Assembly (NCBI GenBank): GCA_949752795.1
Contig: OX457060.1
Coordinates: 4,207,454-4,271,453, forward strand
DNA length: 64,000 bases
Source of the DNA: Hyperoodon ampullatus
Lineage: Eukaryota > Chordata > Mammalia > Artiodactyla > Ziphiidae
Direction of reading: 5' to 3'
This document shows, piece by piece, positions 59,206-64,000 of this stretch. The position numbers and the translations under genes were made by a program. The notes beneath the pieces are model-generated. The model had not been told where the DNA came from and did not search any database. It saw only the letters and a list, made by a program, of their open reading frames with translations. Position 1 is the stretch's first letter, and every line of letters begins with the position of its first letter.

Positions 59206-59338
59206 ATAGAAAATTTAAAAACATGATTAATACACTTATGCTTTCTTTACGTTTACTCTCATCTTTTTTCAGTTTTTGATTGAAAAAATATTAGTTAAGC
59301 GTATTTCATCTATATTTTTGTTAAAAATGCATTAGAGC

Positions 59339-60185
59339 AGAGGTTTCTGGGAGCCAAGAGTTATAATGGTGTCTGTATGATCTCCTGAGGCAACTGCGTC
59401 GGAGCTCGGCCAAAGTGAGCGGCAGCAGGAAAGCAGACTCATAGAAGATGACAACAGCAGCTAGGCCAACTTTTGAACCTGCAAGAGGGGGGAGAGGAAA
59501 AGGAGAAGGTGATTTGAGCCAACTCTCAAAGCAATATTCAAGCAGAGACCTACTCTCTCATACAAAGATAAAATATAGACAGACCACTCAGGATGCCCCT
59601 GAAGAAGTTCGGAACCGTGACTTCAGGAGAGAGTTGGAAGAGAGAGAGAGAGCTGCTGCAAGAGAAAAAAACAGAGACCGGCCAACCCGAGAACATACAA
59701 CCTCCTCTTCAGTGTCAAAGAAGCCTCAGTTGGACCGGATTCCCGCTGCCAACCTCGATGCAGACAACCCTCTAACAGATGAGGAAGATGAAGATGAAGA
59801 TTTTGAAGAGGAGAGTGATGATGATGATACTGCAGCTCTTCTTGCGGAGCTGGAAAAAATTAAAAAAGAAAGAGCTGAAGAGCAGGCCAGGAAGGAACAA
59901 GAACAAAAGGCTGAAGAAGAAAGGATTCGTATGGAAAACATTCTGAGTGGAAACCCTCTCCTTAATCTCACTGGCCCATCCCAGCCTCAGGCCAACTTCA
60001 AAGTTAAAAGAAGGTGGGATGATGATGTTGTTTTCAAGAACTATGCAAAAGGTGTAGATGGTCAGAAGAAAGACAAAAGATTTGTAAATGATACGCTGCG
60101 ATCTGAATTTCACAAAAAGTTCATGGAGAAATAAATAGTACAGTTTTATGTGCTTAATTAAAGGCTATAAAATGTAAAAAAAAAA
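59339..60185 (+). pseudogene. CWC15: CWC15 processed retrocopy (insertion unit)
   Basis: An mRNA-like insertion with about 109 bp of 5' UTR, a complete intronless coding region, a short 3' UTR with ATTAAA at 60157-60162, and an A10 tail starting at 60176, 14 bp after the signal. The duplication AAAAATGCATTAGAGC lies at 59323-59338 and 60181-60196 with no mismatch, overlapping the tail by its A residues. The nick site on the other strand is TTTTT/AA, the L1 endonuclease preference. It lies in the same orientation as the inferred host gene NCK1, so its sequence will be in NCK1 pre-mRNA. Confidence 0.93.
59448..60134 (+). CDS. CWC15: Open frame of the CWC15 retrocopy (spliceosome-associated protein)
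   Basis: A 228-codon frame starting [17 protein letters not shown]. The N-terminal conserved part (1-60) carries [10 protein letters not shown] and [14 protein letters not shown]. Next comes an arginine/glutamate-rich helix (55-80), an acidic block at 110-127 ([17 protein letters not shown]), a coiled-coil-like stretch 130-163, and the conserved C terminus ([32 protein letters not shown]). CWC15 belongs to the PRP19/CDC5L-associated core of the activated spliceosome. Compared with the human protein as I recall it (229 residues), this copy ends three residues early because TAA falls after MEK. It also has an extra Asp-Glu pair in the acidic block and a few substitutions. No frameshift or internal stop. 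Whether it is expressed cannot be told; lack of its own promoter argues for a pseudogene. Confidence 0.85.
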   Translation: MTTAARPTFEPARGGRGKGEGDLSQLSKQYSSRDLLSHTKIKYRQTTQDAPEEVRNRDFRRELEERERAAAREKNRDRPTREHTTSSSVSKKPQLDRIPAANLDADNPLTDEEDEDEDFEEESDDDDTAALLAELEKIKKERAEEQARKEQEQKAEEERIRMENILSGNPLLNLTGPSQPQANFKVKRRWDDDVVFKNYAKGVDGQKKDKRFVNDTLRSEFHKKFMEK

Positions 60186-60239
60186 TGCATTAGAGCTATA
60201 AGCCGAGATCCACATTTGGTAGCATAATACTTTCATTGT

Positions 60240-60720
60240 TGCTTGGTTCTTATTTTATCATTTCTATTATGATTTTCTTTAAAATTTTTTGCCTAGGAGT
60301 CCATTTTTAAGTTTCCAAACATTTAAAAGATGTTTTATTGATGATTTCAACATTATATTGTGGTCAGAGAAGGTGGTCTTGGATATAAGTTCTTTGAAAT
60401 TTTTGTCTTTGTGACTCCATGATTAGTTTTTTTTTAAATGTTCCATATGTACTTGAAATACCTCTCCATACCTATTAATGTTGCCAAAATATTGTTTTGT
60501 CTGATATTAAGATTGCTACATCATCTTTTTTTGTGTTGATGTTTGCCAAAATATTTTTTCATTTATTTTCAGCCTTTCTCTCTTATGAGCAGCTTTAGTT
60601 GAATTTTGTATTTTATTTTTGTATCAAATCTGATAACCTCTTATTATCTTATAAATGAACTAAACTCATTTACATCTAGTTTATAAGTAGACTTATTTTT
60701 CCTTGTTTTGTTTACCACTT
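60240..60720 (-). repeat. Old L1 ORF2 5' part, antisense
   Basis: 'tttcaacattatattgtggt', 'cagagaaggtggtcttggat', 'ttccatatgtacttgaaata' and 'gatattaagattgctacatc' mirror the early ORF2 region of L1 in antisense, much diverged. Confidence 0.65.
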
Positions 60721-60995
60721 TTTTTTTTTTTAACTTCTCTTCCCGTCTTTTGATGAATTGATAATTGAGTAGTGCCCGTAACTCAGTTTGTAACAAAGTG
60801 GGAATGTAGAATCTTACCTATTGACCTCATTGCCACAGATAACACATCCTTATGTGGCATCAGCCTCAGTCACTAGATCCTCGTGTGCCTAATATGCTAG
60901 GAACTGGTGATACAGTGATAAATATTGTTTCTATCTTAGTGGTAGTGATGGTATTCTGAAAGTAGATTTGGAAACTTTTACCCTGCAAAAGTATG

Positions 60996-61104
60996 AAAGA
61001 AAGGAAGGAAGGGAGGGAGGGAGAGAGAGAGAGGGAGAGAGGGAGGGAGGGGGAGGGAGGGAGGAAGAAAGGAAGGAAGGAAGGGAAAAGAAAAGAAAAA
61101 AGTT
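60996..61104. repeat. (GGAA/GGGA)n polypurine tract
   Basis: About 105 bp almost entirely A and G: GAAA, GGAA, GGGA and GA units. The short frames on the other strand are artefacts. Confidence 0.95.
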
Positions 61105-62555
61105 GATGAGATGAAAAGTATGATTTTCAGGGGGAAAAAAGCATGTGTTTCTTTTTAATAGCAAAATAGGTACATATATATCCTATACAATCTTTTGGCT
61201 TTGTCATATTAACCTTTCTTCACCAATATCTTCAGGGACCCATATAATTTTAATAATCGTTGAATTAACAAATTTTAAAACTGATTTTAAAAAAATATTA
61301 GAATGGGTAGTATATGCCTGCTGTATAAAAGCAATGATAAGATAAAATAGAAAGAATTTTAAAAAAAGAAAGCCTTGTTAAAAAATGAGATAAATTTATC
61401 TGTGGAAGTAGTGGACTAGAAGTACAGCTTGCAAAGTGGGGTTGAAGCCTTGGCTATGCCAGGTTTAGATATGGAAATAGTTGAGGTGATCTTTAATTCA
61501 TGTCTTGTAAGATCATAGAGGCTGACAGAGTCACACGTGATACTGGAGACCAGAGTTACGGACACTGGGTAAAAACCAGATGTAGGGGTGGGTTGCCTTA
61601 CTTGTTATAGGAGGCAAGCTGCAACTGACTACTACTTGAGAATAAGACTTACATGGTCACATCTTAACTCCAAAGGAGGCTTAAAATATAATTTTTTATT
61701 GTGGTTGCCATGTGGTGAGCCCAGTTGGGGAGTTCTGTTACTTAGGAAGAAGAGGACAAATAAAGAGGTAGACAACTAATGGATTCTGCCATATGGAGGT
61801 ACGGAAATTATAAGAACTGTACAAGAGGTAGATGCATAGAGAAGGGATTGACTAACTCTGCTCAGAGACGTCTGGGGAAGTGATGCAAAGAAAACAAACA
61901 TGAAAAAAATAACAAACATGAATGAGATCATAAAGGATATTCCGGAGTTTGCTGAGTGAGGAAGGGCATGCTATATTGAGGACTGGAACACCATGTGAAG
62001 GGAGCTGAAAGTTATGATGTTGATTCTGTAAATTTAATTATCACATGCATGTATTAAGGTGCCAAGGATACAAAATGAACTGAGACTTTGTCTAGTTCAT
62101 CTAAGAACTTGCTGTGTAGGGAGACATTATTTAAGTAGCCTGTTTCAGTGACAGGACACTGAGTGCCTTAATAAAATAAATAAAAGGTTGTATAAGAGCA
62201 CGGTGGAGAGGCACCTAAGTCAGCCTTATCTGATGATAAGAGAAATGACTCTTGAATTTAGGTTCCAAAGAAGGAGCAATACAGAGGTAAACATCCTTAA
62301 AGGATGCCAAATTTAGGGAGCAGAACATGGATCTTTATGTATGGGTAGGGCATAGGTGGAGAATATGGAAAGATATGACTGTATGAAGGTGTTTTTATCC
62401 TGAGGGCTAGTAGGAACCATTGAGGGATTTTGAGTAGTGGAGTTAAAAGCTCAGATTACTCTGGCTGTAGCGTGGAGACTAGGTTGTTTAGAATTTAATA
62501 ATTAAACAAAATGATAAAAAGGGAAACATTAGACCTAGAAAGTTTAAATGTATAT
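61105..62555. other. Intron with diverged mammal-wide repeat text
   Basis: Region 61800-62480 contains phrases such as 'aaggtgtttttatcctgagg' and 'gattactctggctgtagcgt', known from ancient antisense L2-like or similar repeats. No gene. Confidence 0.4.
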
Positions 62556-63330
62556 ACCTTTTCCCCCTGATTTTTAAAATTGTGGTAAAATACATATAAT
62601 ACAAAATTTACCATCCTAAACTGTTCCCTCAGTTTTAATGAGATGTAATTGACATCCAGCACTGTATAAGTTTAAGGCGTACAGCATAATGATTTGACTT
62701 ACATACGTCGTGAAATGATTAGCACAGTAGGTTTAGTGAACATCCATCATCTCATATGGGTACAACATTAAAGAAATAGAAAAACATTTTTTTTCCTTGT
62801 GATGAGAATTCTTAGATTTTCTCTCCTAACAATATTCATATATAACATACAGCAGTGTTAATAATACTAGTACTTATAACTGGAAATTTGACTACCTTTA
62901 TCCAATTCCCCCTCCCCTGACCCCTCTGGTAGCTACAAATCTGATCTCTTTTTTTCTGAATTTGTTTGTTGTTTGTTTTTGAAGTATAATTGACCTGTAA
63001 CACTATGTTCCTGGTATATAGCATAGTGATTCATATTTCTTTACATTTCAAAATGATCATGATAAGTCTGGTCATCTGTCACCATGCAAGGATATTACAT
63101 AATTATTGACATATACCGCACACTGCATATTTCATACCTGTGGCTCATTTATTTTGTCACTGAGAGTTTGTACCTCTTAATCTCCCTCACCTACTTCTCT
63201 TCCCCCCACCCCTCCCCTCTGGTAACCACCTGTTTGCTCTCTGTATCTATGACTCTGTTTCTGTTTAGTTGTGTTTGTTCATTTGTTTCTTAGATTCCAC
63301 ATATAAGTGAAATCATACAGTATTTCTTTT

Positions 63331-63543
63331 ATTTATTTATTTATTTGTTTTGCGGTACGCGGGCCTCTCACTGTTGTGGCCTCTCCCATTGCGGAGCACA
63401 GGCTCCAGACGCGCAGGCTCAGCCGCTATGGCTCACGGGCCCAGCCGCTCCGTGGCATGTGGGATCTTCCCGGACCGGGGCACGAACCCACATCCCCTGC
63501 ATCGGCAGGAGGACTGTCAACCACTGCGCCACCAGGGATGCCC
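63331..63543 (-). mobile_element. CHR-type SINE, short form, antisense
   Basis: A TTTA-rich tail then 'gcggtacgcgggcctctcac' to 'gcgccaccagggatgccc'. The 13-bp duplication CAGTATTTCTTTT (63318-63330; 63544-63556) has no mismatch. Confidence 0.93.
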
Positions 63544-63650
63544 CAGTATTTCTTTTTCTCTGACTTATTTCACTTAGCATAGTACCTTCTAGGTCCATCC
63601 ACGTTGTTGCAAATGCAAGATTTTATCTTTTATATGGCTGAGTAGTATTC

Positions 63651-63682
63651 CTGTGTGTGTGTGTATGTGTGTGTGTGTGTGT
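63651..63682. repeat. (TG)n microsatellite
   Basis: About fifteen TG units with one TA interruption. Confidence 0.9.
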
Positions 63683-64000
63683 ACATTTATATATACCGCA
63701 TCTTCTTTATCCATTCACCTGTGGGTGGTCACTTAGTTTCCTTCCATATCTTGGCTCTTGTAAATAAATAATGCTACAGTGAACATAGGGGTGCATATGT
63801 CTTTTTGAATTAGTGTTTTGATTTTCTTTGGATAAATACCCAGAAGTCGAAATGCTATGTCATAGTAGTTCTATTTGTAAGTTTTTGAGGAACCTCCATA
63901 CTGTTTTCCATAGTGGCTGCACCAAGTTACATTCCTCCCAACAGTACATGAAGGTTCCCTTTTCTCCACATCCTCACCAATACTTATTTTTTGTCTTTTT

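Larger units (their letters stand above)
36377..64000 (+). other. NCK1: Inferred NCK1 intron 1, running off the window
   Basis: I searched the open frames for the start of the first NCK1 SH3 domain and found none, in line with a very long first intron in mammals. All recognisable content is repeats plus a CWC15 retrocopy. Depends on the exon 1 call. Confidence 0.55.
62560..64000 (-). repeat. Old L1 3' end, antisense, interrupted by a SINE, running off the window
   Basis: Antisense L1M order: 'gtggtaaaatacatataata', 'ttaaggcgtacagcataatg', 'ggtaaccacctgtttgctct', then after the SINE 'cacttagcatagtaccttct', 'ttctttatccattcacctgt', 'ggaacctccatactgttttc'. It continues past 64000. Confidence 0.8.

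Noticed and set aside
59448..60134. Reading the CWC15 frame as the authentic CWC15 gene
   Set aside because: No introns, a poly(A) tail and a perfect target duplication show a retrocopy; the functional gene should be multi-exonic elsewhere.
36377..64000. NCK1 coding exons
   Set aside because: I looked for the first SH3-coding exon among the open frames and did not find it; the intron probably extends beyond the window.

Overview
This is a window of mammalian nuclear DNA, most likely from a whale or dolphin. At least a dozen tRNA-derived SINEs carry the head GGGCTTCCCTGGTGGCGCAG and the tail block ending GAGGCCCGCGTACCGC plus poly(A). That is the CHR-type SINE of cetaceans and their close relatives. 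A nearly complete artiodactyl-type L1 and many mammal-wide repeats (MIR, L2, old L1, MaLR-type LTRs, hAT and mariner remnants) fit this. The species cannot be fixed from sequence alone.

Layout. Positions 1-29338 have no recognisable protein gene of their own. They are repeat-rich and are inferred to be the 5' flank or first intron of SLC35G2. A 5.6-kb L1 with open ORF1 and ORF2 lies here on the minus strand (8394-13978). SLC35G2 (formerly TMEM22) has its whole coding sequence in one exon at 29357-30595, plus strand, preceded by a 3' splice site and followed by a poly(A) signal. About 5.5 kb downstream is a strong CpG island (about 35550-36950). Gene order and spacing match the mammalian SLC35G2-NCK1 neighbourhood, so the island is inferred to be the NCK1 promoter with its non-coding first exon, which ends at a CCG|GTGAGC donor near 36376. 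No NCK1 coding exon was seen, so 36377-64000 is read as NCK1 intron 1.

The intron holds a processed retrocopy of CWC15 (59339-60185) with a 228-codon open frame, a short poly(A) tail and a 16-bp target-site duplication. It also has two long purine/pyrimidine tracts, a hAT element with an 8-bp duplication inside an LTR, a palindromic mariner MITE, and a 127-bp L1 ORF2 fragment inserted with a target duplication but no poly(A).

The two host genes are unrelated in function (an orphan SLC35-type transporter and an SH2/SH3 adaptor) and are linked only by synteny. No operons, CRISPR arrays or bacterial features occur, and I found no clearly new coding system. The most notable items are the coding-competent L1, the open CWC15 retrocopy, and several datable retroposition scars. 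Repeat family names come from remembered consensus features, and repeat edges are approximate unless a target-site duplication is quoted.
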